Positions 40,781 to 49,189 of a stretch of 64,000 bases of DNA are shown here, piece after piece (the first letter of the stretch is position 1; the number at the start of each line of letters is the position of its first letter). This DNA comes from JACDAN01 sp963842235 (GTDB lineage: Bacteria; Actinomycetota; Thermoleophilia; Gaiellales; Gaiellaceae). The translations under genes and the position numbers were made by a program. The notes under the pieces were generated by a model. That model saw only the letters and a program-made list of their open reading frames with translations. It was not told where the DNA came from and ran no database searches. The stretch lies in contig CAWJFT010000001.1 of assembly GCA_963842235.1 (NCBI GenBank), positions 868,001 to 932,000 on the forward strand. Reading direction: 5' to 3'.

Positions 40781-41481
40781 CGCTTCACGATCCGAGCTTG
40801 GTCCGCGAGCAGTACGTCGACGAGACCTGCTTGGCGACACGCAAGCGCGCTCACGAGCTCGGTGAGGGCCCCGACGCGCGTGAGATTGTGTTCTCGGCGA
40901 TCAGGGACGCCCGGCCGGGCCGCATCCTCGAGGTCGGCTGCGGCGAAGGCGAGCTGGCCGAGCGCATGTCGCGGGAGCTCGACGCGGCGGTCGTGGCCGT
41001 CGATCAGTCGGACCGCATGGTCGAGCTCGCGCGGGTGCGGGGAGTCGATGCACGTGTCGGCGATGCGCAGGCGCTCGAGTTCGAGGACGAGACCTTCGAC
41101 TGCACGGTCGCAGCGTGGATGCTCTTCCATGTCCAGGACGTCGATCGTGCGCTCTCCGAGCTGGCGCGCGTCCTTCGGCCGGGTGGGCGCCTCGTCGCAG
41201 CGACGAACGGGCCGGACCATCTCTCCGAGCTCTACGAGCTCGTCGGTGCGGCTCCGTTGGAGTCGCGCTTCGGCTCCGCCAACGGCGCCGGTCTTCTCCA
41301 GCAGCACTTCGCATCGGTCGAGCGAATTGACGCCCAGGGCTGGCTCGTCTTTCCGGACCGGGACGCCGCGCAGGACTTCCTCGACTCGCTGATCCGGCTC
41401 TCGCGCTACCTGGTGCCGGACGTCGACGGTCCGATCCGGGCCCGCCGGACGCCGACGGTCTTCGTTGCGGAGAAGGCGTGA
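40777..41481 (+). CDS. Class I SAM-dependent methyltransferase
   Basis: 234 residues from TTG 40777 in the deoB stop codon. Motif I is ILEVGCGEGELAERM, the acidic motif II VVAVDQSDRMVELAR, and the post-motif FDCTVAAWMLFHVQD with LARVLRPGGRLVAATN. This is the Methyltransf_11 type that methylates small molecules. Placed between deoB and a nucleoside phosphorylase; whether it acts on a nucleoside is not known. Confidence 0.85.
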   Translation: MTLHDPSLVREQYVDETCLATRKRAHELGEGPDAREIVFSAIRDARPGRILEVGCGEGELAERMSRELDAAVVAVDQSDRMVELARVRGVDARVGDAQALEFEDETFDCTVAAWMLFHVQDVDRALSELARVLRPGGRLVAATNGPDHLSELYELVGAAPLESRFGSANGAGLLQQHFASVERIDAQGWLVFPDRDAAQDFLDSLIRLSRYLVPDVDGPIRARRTPTVFVAEKA

Positions 41482-42773
41482 TCCGTCCCGCCGAGCTGAT
41501 CCAGCGCAAGCGCGACGGCGGGGAGCTCTCCGACGAGGAGCTCTCCGAGCTCATCCTCGGCTACACCCGCGGCGAGATCCCTGACTACCAGCTGGCGGCG
41601 TTCTGCATGGCCGTCTACTTCCGCGGGCTATCAGCACGGGAGACATACGCGCTTACCGACGCCATGGTGCGGAGCGGGGAGACGATCGACCTGCAGGCCG
41701 AGATCGGACGCCCCGTGGCAGACAAGCACTCGACTGGCGGCGTCGGGGACAAGGCATCGCTCGTGGTCGGGCCGCTGGTCGCCGCCTGCGGGGTCCCCTT
41801 CGGAAAGATGAGCGGCCGCGGCCTCGGCCACACCGGCGGGACGCTCGACAAGCTCGAATCGATTCCCGGCTACCGCGTCGAGCTTTCGCGGGATGAATTC
41901 GTACTCCAGGTGCGCGACGTCGGCCTCGCCGTCATCGGCCAGACGGCCGAGCTCGTCCCCGCCGACAAGCAGCTCTATGGGCTTCGAGACGTGACCGCCA
42001 CTGTCGAGAACGTCTCTCTGATCGCGGCCAGCATCATGTCGAAGAAGATCGCAGCGGGGGCGAACGCGATCGTCCTGGACGTCAAGGTCGGCGACGGGGC
42101 GTTCATGAAGTCGCTCGACGACGCACGGGCACTCGCGGGGGCCATGCTCGAGCTAGGCCGGCGCGCCGACCGTAGGGTCGTCTGCGAGCTGACCGACATG
42201 GATCAGCCGTTGGGGCGAGCGGTCGGCAACGCGCTCGAGATCCGCGAGGCGCTCGCAACCCTCAGCGGCGACGGGCCGCCGGATCTGACGGAGCTCGCGA
42301 TCGATGCAAGCGCCCACCTCGTCGAGCTCTGTGATGGCCTAGATGCCACCGAAGCACGGTCTCGAGTCGAATCGGTCCTCCACGACGGGACGGCCCTCGA
42401 CGCCTACGAGCGCTGGATCCGCGCGCAGGGCGGCGACCCGGCGGAGGACGCCCTGCCGCGAGCCTCGGTGACGAAGTCGGTCACGGCTGACGGCGACGGC
42501 TACGTCGGCCGCCTGGGCGCGCTCGCGATCGGGACGGCCGCGATGCGGCTCGGCGCGGGCCGAACCACGAAGGACGAGACGATCGACCATGCCGTCGGCA
42601 TCGTCTGCCTCCGCAAGCGAGGCGACCGCGCCGAGGCCGGCGAAGCGCTGGCCGAGATCCATGCCCGTGACGAGTCAGCCGCCGAGGCGGTCGTCGATGA
42701 GGTTCGCGGAGCGTACGAGCTCGTCGACACGGCGCCCCCAGACCGCGGCGTCGTTCTCGAGACGCTCAGCTAG
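41478..42773 (+). CDS. Pyrimidine-nucleoside (thymidine) phosphorylase
   Basis: Phosphorolysis of (deoxy)uridine or thymidine to base and pentose 1-phosphate, which deoB then converts. 431 residues from GTG 41478. The signature KHSTGGVGDKASLVVGPLVAACGVPFGKMSGRGLGHTGGTLDKLE spans about residues 80-125; MSKKIAAGANAIVLDVKVG follows. Length fits both DeoA and the broader Pdp enzymes. It overlaps the methyltransferase gene. Confidence 0.95.
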   Translation: MIRPAELIQRKRDGGELSDEELSELILGYTRGEIPDYQLAAFCMAVYFRGLSARETYALTDAMVRSGETIDLQAEIGRPVADKHSTGGVGDKASLVVGPLVAACGVPFGKMSGRGLGHTGGTLDKLESIPGYRVELSRDEFVLQVRDVGLAVIGQTAELVPADKQLYGLRDVTATVENVSLIAASIMSKKIAAGANAIVLDVKVGDGAFMKSLDDARALAGAMLELGRRADRRVVCELTDMDQPLGRAVGNALEIREALATLSGDGPPDLTELAIDASAHLVELCDGLDATEARSRVESVLHDGTALDAYERWIRAQGGDPAEDALPRASVTKSVTADGDGYVGRLGALAIGTAAMRLGAGRTTKDETIDHAVGIVCLRKRGDRAEAGEALAEIHARDESAAEAVVDEVRGAYELVDTAPPDRGVVLETLS

Positions 42774-42805
42774 CGGGCGGCCGATGTCCAGGCCCGCCTC
42801 ACGGC

Positions 42806-42811
42806 TACGCT
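42806..42811 (+). promoter_or_regulatory. mutM leaderless -10 box
   Basis: TACGCT followed by 6 bases and GTG 42818. It places translation so that Pro2, the catalytic nucleophile, follows the initiator. Confidence 0.6.
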
Positions 42812-42817
42812 AGCCAC

Positions 42818-43648
42818 GTGCCGGAGCTGCCCGAGGTCGAGACGGTTCGCGCAAGCCTCGAGCCGGCGCTCGTCGGGCGGAGGTTCGAGCGAGTGGAGAT
42901 CCGCGACGCGAGGCTTACGCGGCCGCTCGATCCCGATGAGGTCGCCGCCGAGCTACAAGGCGAGGTCGTCGAGGCGCTGGAGCGGCGCGGCAAGTATTTG
43001 GTTTTTCGGTTTCGAAGCGGTCGAGTACTCCTGGTTCACCTCCGGATGACGGGCTCGTTTCGGCGCGGGCGAAACGGAACGGACGACGATCCGTACCGCC
43101 GTGCTGTTGTCAGGTTAGACGACGGGTCGGACATCAGCTATCGAGACGTCCGGCGCTTCGGTACATGGGTCCTGCTCGAGCCGGGTGAGGAAGCCCCGTA
43201 CCTCGCGACGCGCCTCGGCGAGGAGCCGCTGACGACGAGCTTCAAGGCCGCGACACTCGCCGCGCGCCTCCACGGCCGAAGAGCTCCCGTCAAGGCGGCT
43301 CTGCTCGACCAGCGGGCGGCGGCGGGGATGGGAAACATCTACGCGGACGAGGCGCTCTGGCGCGCAAAGATCCACCCGTTGCGGCCTGCCGGCGATCTGA
43401 GCCCGGCCGAGATCCGCCGGCTCCATCGTGGGATCAACGACGCAATCCGCGCGGGGATCGCCCGGCAGGGGACGACGCTACGCGACTACCGGACGCCCGA
43501 CGGCGCGAGCGGGTCGATGCAGGACGAGCTCCGCGTCTACGGGCGTGAGGGAGAACCGTGTCCTCGGTGCGGCACGGCGATTGCCAAGACGAGGGCGGGC
43601 GGGCGCGGCACCTGGTACTGCCCGAGCTGCCAGCGGAGCCCGATCTAG
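42818..43648 (+). CDS. mutM: Formamidopyrimidine-DNA glycosylase
   Basis: Removes 8-oxoguanine and cuts the abasic site. 276 residues: MPELPEVETVR with catalytic Pro2/Glu3, the lysine in RRGKYLVF, the H2TH segment (QRAAAGMGNIYADEALWRAKIHP) and a C-terminal zinc finger CPRCG...WYCPSCQ. The start is set by the leaderless box. Normal length. Confidence 0.96.
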   Translation: MPELPEVETVRASLEPALVGRRFERVEIRDARLTRPLDPDEVAAELQGEVVEALERRGKYLVFRFRSGRVLLVHLRMTGSFRRGRNGTDDDPYRRAVVRLDDGSDISYRDVRRFGTWVLLEPGEEAPYLATRLGEEPLTTSFKAATLAARLHGRRAPVKAALLDQRAAAGMGNIYADEALWRAKIHPLRPAGDLSPAEIRRLHRGINDAIRAGIARQGTTLRDYRTPDGASGSMQDELRVYGREGEPCPRCGTAIAKTRAGGRGTWYCPSCQRSPI

Positions 43649-44572
43649 GTGCGGGTCGTGGTCACAGGCGGCGCCGGCTTCATCGGCTCACACGTCGCAG
43701 ACGCTTTCATCGAGCGCGGCGACGAGGTGCTCGTGGTCGACGACCTGTCGTCCGGGAGGCGCGACCGGGTCCCGGAAGGAGCCGACTTCGCCGAACTGGA
43801 CGTCGCCGACGACGGGCATCTGCGCAGCCGGCTCGACGACTTCGCTGCGGAGTTGATCTGCCACCTCGCCGCCCAGTCCAGTGTCACCGTCTCCGTCGAC
43901 AAACCGGACCTGGACTTTGCCTCCAACGTGCGAGGGACGTTCAACGTCTGCCAAACGGCTGCCGGACTCGGCGCCCGGGTCGTCTTTGCCTCCACGGGCG
44001 GCGCCCTGTACGGCAACGAGGCGCCGCTCCCGACGCCGGAAACCTTCGTCGCGCAACCGCTCTCGCCGTACGGCGCCTCCAAGCTCGCCGGGGAGGCGTT
44101 CGTCGCGACCGAGGCGCGGTTTCGGGACCTGCTGCACGTCGTCCTGCGCCTCGGCAACGTCTACGGGCCGCGGCAGAACCCCCACGGGGAGGCGGGCGTC
44201 GTCGCGATCTTCAGCCAGCGCCTGCTCGACGACCAACCACCGGTCGTCTACGGCGACGGCAAGCCGACCCGTGACTACGTGCACGTGGCGGACGTCGTCC
44301 GTGCGTTCACGCAGGCCGCGGACCGAGAGCTCGCTGGGACCTACAACGTCGGCCGCGGGAAGGAAGTCTCCGTCCTCGAGCTCCTGGAGATCCTCCAGCG
44401 CGCCGCGGAAACCGACGTCGAGCCGCGGCTGGAACCGCTTCGCCCTGGAGAGCTCCAACGGAGCGCGCTCGACTCGCGCGCGATCGCCGAGAACCTCGAG
44501 TGGCGGCCGCAGATCGATCCTGAGAACGGAATTGCCGAGACCTTCCACTGGTACGCCGAGGAGCACGGCTGA
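43649..44572 (+). CDS. NAD-dependent epimerase (UDP-glucose 4-epimerase type)
   Basis: 307 residues from GTG 43649, immediately after the mutM stop. Extended SDR: GGAGFIGSHVADAF binds NAD, DVADDGHL the adenine, the catalytic serine/threonine in FASTGGALYG, and YGASK provides the Tyr-Lys pair. It likely interconverts nucleotide sugars for the cell envelope. It overlaps the L,D-transpeptidase start, another envelope gene. Confidence 0.9.
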   Translation: MRVVVTGGAGFIGSHVADAFIERGDEVLVVDDLSSGRRDRVPEGADFAELDVADDGHLRSRLDDFAAELICHLAAQSSVTVSVDKPDLDFASNVRGTFNVCQTAAGLGARVVFASTGGALYGNEAPLPTPETFVAQPLSPYGASKLAGEAFVATEARFRDLLHVVLRLGNVYGPRQNPHGEAGVVAIFSQRLLDDQPPVVYGDGKPTRDYVHVADVVRAFTQAADRELAGTYNVGRGKEVSVLELLEILQRAAETDVEPRLEPLRPGELQRSALDSRAIAENLEWRPQIDPENGIAETFHWYAEEHG

Positions 44573-45591
44573 TGCTGCTGAACCGGTGGGCCATAGCGTT
44601 CGCATTCCTCGGCTGTGCCGCCGTGGTGCCCGGGGCAGCGCCGGCGAGTGAAGGCGTGTCCTGGCACGGACGGACGCCGGAGCAGGGATCCGCCTTCGTC
44701 GCCGGCATCGGCCGGGAGCTGCGGATCCGGCTCGAAGCGTCAGGGGCCCTCACCGGGTCGGTCCGGATCCGGGTCAGGAGATTGCCGCGCGGGGCCAGGC
44801 TCGTCTACCCCCTGGATTCGCAAGCGAGGGCTGTCTTCCGCTGGCGGCCCTCGGTGAAGCAGCTGGGCGAGTGGCGGCTCGTCTTTACCGCGCGCGACGG
44901 CGCGGCCACCGCCCGGCCGCTCAAGCTCCGCGTCCACGTCGGCCGACGCGCGGCGCGGACGTTTCGCCTCTCGTCGAGCCGCTGGATCTCCCGGAGCGCG
45001 ACGCTGCGGCACTCCGTCAACGCGCTGGCGCGCCCCGTCCCGGGCTCGCGCATCCTCGTGCGGCTTCGCGCTGTGACGCCGGAGCACGTCCCACATGTCG
45101 TCTACCTCGTCGGCGGAGCGATCGACCGCCGCGACCGGTACTGGCTTCGGGTGCGGCTTCCCCTGCTCCCGAACGGCACCACCGGCTGGATCCCTCGCGA
45201 CGCGGTAACGACCTTCCGCGAAGTCGACACACATCTCGTCATCGACCGCGGCAGCCTGCGCGCGAGCCTCTATCGCCGCGGGAGACTGGTCTTCCGCGCG
45301 ATCGTCGGTGTCGGACAGCCGCAGTGGCCGACGCCGCCGGGCCGCTTCTACGTCCGCGAGCGGCTCACGGGCTTCACCGATCCGATCTACGGCTCGCTGG
45401 CGTTCGGCACGAACGCGCGCTCGGCGGTGCTCACCGACTGGCCGGGCGGTGGCTTCATAGGCGTTCACGGGACGAACCAGCCGGAGATCCTTCCCGGGCG
45501 CGTCTCGCATGGATGCATCCGGCTGCGGAACGCCGACATCCTCCGCCTCGCGAGGCTGATGCCGGTCGGGACGCCGCTCACGGTCTCCTGA
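44572..45591 (+). CDS. L,D-transpeptidase (YkuD domain)
   Basis: 339 residues from ATG 44572. Signal peptide (WAIAFAFLGCAAVVPGAAPAS), two beta-rich modules of about 90 residues each, then a YkuD catalytic domain with the nucleophile in the motif HG-x(12)-SHGCIRLRNADIL. Such enzymes make 3-3 cross-links in peptidoglycan or attach proteins to it. It works outside the membrane. It is coupled to the epimerase gene by ATGA overlap. Confidence 0.93.
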   Translation: MLLNRWAIAFAFLGCAAVVPGAAPASEGVSWHGRTPEQGSAFVAGIGRELRIRLEASGALTGSVRIRVRRLPRGARLVYPLDSQARAVFRWRPSVKQLGEWRLVFTARDGAATARPLKLRVHVGRRAARTFRLSSSRWISRSATLRHSVNALARPVPGSRILVRLRAVTPEHVPHVVYLVGGAIDRRDRYWLRVRLPLLPNGTTGWIPRDAVTTFREVDTHLVIDRGSLRASLYRRGRLVFRAIVGVGQPQWPTPPGRFYVRERLTGFTDPIYGSLAFGTNARSAVLTDWPGGGFIGVHGTNQPEILPGRVSHGCIRLRNADILRLARLMPVGTPLTVS

Positions 45592-45608
45592 TCAGCGGGC
45601 GGCCTTTC

Positions 45609-45614
45609 TACACT
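45609..45614 (+). promoter_or_regulatory. recO leaderless -10 box
   Basis: TACACT followed by 6 bases and GTG 45621. Confidence 0.6.
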
Positions 45615-45620
45615 TCAACC

Positions 45621-46364
45621 GTGGCTGGCCGCACCTACAAGACGGAGGCGGTCGTCCTACGCTCGCTTCGGTTCGGCGAGGCCGACCGGGTGCTTCACCT
45701 CTACACGCTGGATCGCGGTCGCGTCGGGGCGCTGGCCAAGGGCATCCGCCGGACGACATCCCGCTTCGGCGGCCGCCTCGAGCCATTGAGCCACGTGGAG
45801 CTCGTTCTCCACCAGGGAAGCGGCGAGCTGCAGACGGTCACGGGGGTCGAGCTGATCCGCCCACACCGGGCGGCGCGCGAGGAGCCGTATCGTTTGAGCG
45901 TCGGGTTTGTCGGGCTCGAGGCAATGCTCCGGCTCTTCCCCGAGCAGGAGGCGAACTCGCGCGCCTTCGAGGCGCTGACCCGCTTCCTCGACCTGCTCGA
46001 CGAGGCCGAGCCGCGAGCCGGTGACCGCGCGGGGACCGACCCGCTCGTCCTGAGCTTCCAGCTGAAGCTTCTCTGGCTCTCCGGGTACCTCCCGCATCTG
46101 ACGAGCTGCGCCGAGTGCGGTGCCGAGGCAGGCCTCGTCGGCTACTCGCCGAACGCCGGTGGCGCGGTTTGTGTGAACTGTCGAGCCGACGCAATCTCGC
46201 TCTCACCCGCGGGCCTCGCGGGGATCGAGGCGCTGCTGCGGAGCCCGCTCGCGGAAGCGGCCGGTCTCGGCCTCGGCGGGCGCGCCTCGCGGGACGCACT
46301 CGCAGTGATCAGCTCATCGTACGAGTACCACGGCGGATTCCGACTCAAGACGCTTTCGGCGTAA
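45621..46364 (+). CDS. recO: DNA repair protein RecO
   Basis: 247 residues from GTG 45621; a much longer open frame upstream is a shadow of the L,D-transpeptidase. N-terminal OB fold (TYKTEAVVLRSLRFGEADRVLHLYT, KGIRRTTSRFGGRLEPLSHVEL) and a helical domain with a four-cysteine zinc site (CAECGAEAGLV...CVNCRA). It helps load RecA onto SSB-coated DNA. It precedes glyQS, an order seen in other actinomycetes. Confidence 0.93.
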   Translation: MAGRTYKTEAVVLRSLRFGEADRVLHLYTLDRGRVGALAKGIRRTTSRFGGRLEPLSHVELVLHQGSGELQTVTGVELIRPHRAAREEPYRLSVGFVGLEAMLRLFPEQEANSRAFEALTRFLDLLDEAEPRAGDRAGTDPLVLSFQLKLLWLSGYLPHLTSCAECGAEAGLVGYSPNAGGAVCVNCRADAISLSPAGLAGIEALLRSPLAEAAGLGLGGRASRDALAVISSSYEYHGGFRLKTLSA

Positions 46365-46367
46365 GCT
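46362..46367 (+). promoter_or_regulatory. glyQ leaderless -10 box
   Basis: TAAGCT overlapping the recO stop codon, 8 bases before GTG 46376. Confidence 0.55.
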
Positions 46368-46375
46368 CGGCTCCT

Positions 46376-47257
46376 GTGGCGCTGAACTACCAGGACATGA
46401 TCGGCGCGCTGCAGGCCTACTGGGCCGAGCGCGACTGCATCGTCATGCAGCCGTACCACACCGAGCTCGGGGCGGGCACGTTCAATCCGGCGACCTTCCT
46501 GCGCTGCCTGGGGCCGAATCCATGGCGCACCGTCTACGTCGAGCCGTCGATCCGACCGAGCGACGGGCGTTACGGCGAGAACCCCTACCGCTTCCAGCAC
46601 TACTACCAGCTGCAGGTCATCCTCAAGCCGGCGCCGGAGGACATCCTCGATCAGTACTTCGGGTCGCTCGAGGCCGTCGGCATCGACACGCGAAAGCACG
46701 ACGTCCGTCTCGTCGAGGACGACTGGGAAGGGCCGACGCTCGGCGCCTGGGGGCTCGGCTGGGAGGTGTGGGTCGACGGGATGGAGGTCACGCAGTTCAC
46801 CTACTTCCAGCAGCTCGGCGGCCTCGACGTCGAGGTCGTCTCTGGCGAGATCACCTACGGGCTCGAGCGGCTCGCGATGTTCCTGCAGGGCAAGCAGAGC
46901 GCTCTCGACATCGAGTGGGCGACGGGCATCACCTGGGGCGACATCTTCCGGGAGAGCGAGCGGCAGTGGTCGATCTACAACTTCGAGGAGGCGCCGGTCG
47001 ACATCCTCATGCGCCGGTTCGAGGAGCACGAGGCCGAGTGTGCGCACCTGCTGGCGAAGAACCTGCCGCTTCCGGCGTACGACCAGGTGCTCAAGGCCTC
47101 GCATACCTTCAACCTGCTCGATGCCCGCGGGGCGATCTCTGCGACCGAGCGGGCCTCCTACATCGGCCGGGTTCGGGACCTGGCGCGGCGCGTGGCCGAG
47201 GAGTACCTCGAGCTTGCGCGCGCGAACGAGGAGGAGCCGGCTGAAGCTGCTGTTTGA
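46376..47257 (+). CDS. glyQ: Glycyl-tRNA synthetase alpha subunit
   Basis: Catalytic subunit of the alpha2-beta2 bacterial glycyl-tRNA synthetase. 293 residues from GTG 46376. Strongly conserved blocks: YQDMIGALQAYWAERDCIVMQPYHTELGAGTFNPATFLR, WRTVYVEPSIRPSDGRYGENPNR-like, and YFQQLGGLDVEVVSGEITYGLERLAMFLQ. Separate glyQ/glyS, rather than the homodimeric GlyRS of many actinomycetes such as mycobacteria, is a useful lineage clue. Confidence 0.97.
   Translation: MALNYQDMIGALQAYWAERDCIVMQPYHTELGAGTFNPATFLRCLGPNPWRTVYVEPSIRPSDGRYGENPYRFQHYYQLQVILKPAPEDILDQYFGSLEAVGIDTRKHDVRLVEDDWEGPTLGAWGLGWEVWVDGMEVTQFTYFQQLGGLDVEVVSGEITYGLERLAMFLQGKQSALDIEWATGITWGDIFRESERQWSIYNFEEAPVDILMRRFEEHEAECAHLLAKNLPLPAYDQVLKASHTFNLLDARGAISATERASYIGRVRDLARRVAEEYLELARANEEEPAEAAV
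47229..47234 (+). promoter_or_regulatory. Shine-Dalgarno for glyS
   Basis: AGGAGG inside glyQ, 6 bases ahead of CTG 47241. Confidence 0.6.
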
Positions 47258-49097
47258 GATCGGGTGCGAGGAGCTCCCGGCCGGCTCCGTCTACGAGGCC
47301 GAGGCACAGCTGCCGGCGCTCGCCGAACGCCAACTTGGCGCGTCCCCGGAGCGGGTGTTCGTGGGGCCACGCCGCCTTGCCATCCTCGTGGACGGGCTCG
47401 AGGAGCAGACCGGAGAGCAGTGGGTGAAGGGCCCGCCGGTCGCCCTGCGCGACAAGGCGGCCGCGGGATTCGCGAAGCGGCACGGGGTGTCCGTCGAAGA
47501 CCTCGTGGAACGCGACGGCTTTCTCGGGATCACCGTCCAGGCACCGTCCCTGGACAGTGCCTTGCCGGGACAGCTGGATGCGATCGTTCGCGACCTTCGC
47601 TTCGCCAAGACGATGCGCTGGAACGGCTCGGGCCTGCGCTTTCCGCGCCCCGTTCGCTGGACCTGCGCCCGGCTGGACTCCTCGCCCGTGAGCGGCCACG
47701 GCACGACGACGTGGGGCCACCGCTTCACCCACGGCGAGCTCGAGCTGCCGTCCGCCGCCGCCTATGCGGAGACCTTGCGCGCCGCCGACGTCGAGCCCGA
47801 GGCCGCCGAGCGTGAGCGGCTGATCCGTGAGGGGCTCGACGCGCTCGGCGAGTGGAGCGACCCGCTCGGCAAGCTCCGCGAGGTCGTCCACCTCGTCGAG
47901 AAGGTGATCGTGCTCGAGGGCTCGTTCGACGAGCGCTTCCTCTCCCTGCCGAGACGCGTGATCGAAACGGCGATGCAGTCGCACCAGCGGTACTTCCCGT
48001 TGACGGCGAACCGCTTCGGGTTCGTGGCGAACGGAGGGGATCCGGAAACCGTGCGGGCGGGCAACGAGACGGTGCTCGAGGGCCGGCTCGACGACGCGAC
48101 GTTCACCTTCGAGCGTGACGTCTCCGCGGGGATCGAGGAGCTCGCGGACCGCCTCGGGTCGATTGTCTACTTCGCGGGTGCAGGGACCTTCGCCGACAAG
48201 ACGGAGCGGCTCCGGAAGCTCGTCGAGCGGCTGGGCGGCGGCGAGGCGTCGCTCGAGGCCGCTCGGCTCGCCAAGGCCGATCAGGCGGCGGAGCTCGTCC
48301 GTGAGTTCCCCGAGCTCGAGGGCTACATCGGGGCCGAGTACGCGCGGCTTGCCGGCTATCCGGAGGCGGTCTGTGCCGCGATCGCCGAGCAGTACCTGCC
48401 CGATTCGGCGCGGGGACCGCTTCCCGATACCGAACCGGGCCGTGTCCTCGCCGCTGCGGACAAGGTCGATGTCCTCGAAGTCTCGTTCGAGTTGGGGCAC
48501 AAACCGACCGGCTCTCGGGATCCATACGGGCTGCGGCGCGCGGCGATCGGGCTGTGCCGGCTCGCGACGGAGGGCGGCTTGAGCATTCCCCGCGAGCTGC
48601 TTCGGGACGACGTCGGCGAGTTCGTCGAGGAGCGCTTCGAGGGTCTCCTGGACGTTCCGGTCGAGTTCGTCCGCGCCGCCCGGGCTGCAACGGTGCGCGA
48701 CCTGGGGTCGGTCGCTCGTCTGGCGCAGGCGCTGGCGGCGCTCCCCGACGAGCGGCTCGAGCCGATCCACACCGCGTACATCCGGGCGAGCAGGCTGGGG
48801 GAGAAGGAGAAGGCGGCCGAGACGCTGGATCGGAAGCTCTTGCGCGAGCCTGCCGAACAGGAGGTCGCCAGCGCCCTGGAGCGGGTCGAGCCAGAGATCG
48901 CTTCCGCGCTCGAGACCGGCGACTTCGAGGCGGCCGTCGAAGCCGGCGCCCGGCTCGGGCCGGTGCTGCACGGGTTCTTCGAGGAGGTGCTCGTGATGGC
49001 GGAGGACCCGGCGATTCGCGAAAACCGGCTGCGGCTGCTGCTCGACGTCCGGGATACCCTTCGTGCGCTCGGCGATCTCGGCCAGATCCCCCGTTAA
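47241..49097 (+). CDS. glyS: Glycyl-tRNA synthetase beta subunit, probable CTG start
   Basis: 618 residues if started at CTG 47241. The family N-terminus KLLFEIGCEELPAGSV begins right after this codon, and there is no ATG, GTG or TTG close by in frame; the AGGAGG 6 bases upstream supports initiation here. Later blocks include KGPPVALRDKAAAGFAKRHG, FPRPVRWTCA, VIETAMQSHQRYFPL and the anticodon-binding C-terminus. It is shorter than the E. coli protein (about 690) but complete in order. It overlaps glyQ by 17 bases. Confidence 0.93.
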   Translation: MKLLFEIGCEELPAGSVYEAEAQLPALAERQLGASPERVFVGPRRLAILVDGLEEQTGEQWVKGPPVALRDKAAAGFAKRHGVSVEDLVERDGFLGITVQAPSLDSALPGQLDAIVRDLRFAKTMRWNGSGLRFPRPVRWTCARLDSSPVSGHGTTTWGHRFTHGELELPSAAAYAETLRAADVEPEAAERERLIREGLDALGEWSDPLGKLREVVHLVEKVIVLEGSFDERFLSLPRRVIETAMQSHQRYFPLTANRFGFVANGGDPETVRAGNETVLEGRLDDATFTFERDVSAGIEELADRLGSIVYFAGAGTFADKTERLRKLVERLGGGEASLEAARLAKADQAAELVREFPELEGYIGAEYARLAGYPEAVCAAIAEQYLPDSARGPLPDTEPGRVLAAADKVDVLEVSFELGHKPTGSRDPYGLRRAAIGLCRLATEGGLSIPRELLRDDVGEFVEERFEGLLDVPVEFVRAARAATVRDLGSVARLAQALAALPDERLEPIHTAYIRASRLGEKEKAAETLDRKLLREPAEQEVASALERVEPEIASALETGDFEAAVEAGARLGPVLHGFFEEVLVMAEDPAIRENRLRLLLDVRDTLRALGDLGQIPR

Positions 49098-49120
49098 CGG
49101 GCATTAACGAAGGCTCAACG
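49094..49120 (+). promoter_or_regulatory. Direct-repeat operator upstream of the HtrA protease
   Basis: TTAACG (49094-49099), TTAACG (49104-49109) and TCAACG (49115-49120), spaced 10 and 11 bases start to start, the helical spacing used by OmpR/PhoB-type response regulators. Confidence 0.4.
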
Positions 49121-49189
49121 TCGTTCTCAGACGGCTCTTAGGTGGGTGGTGTTGCATGTGGCCACTCCAATGAAAGGAAACGGAACTCG

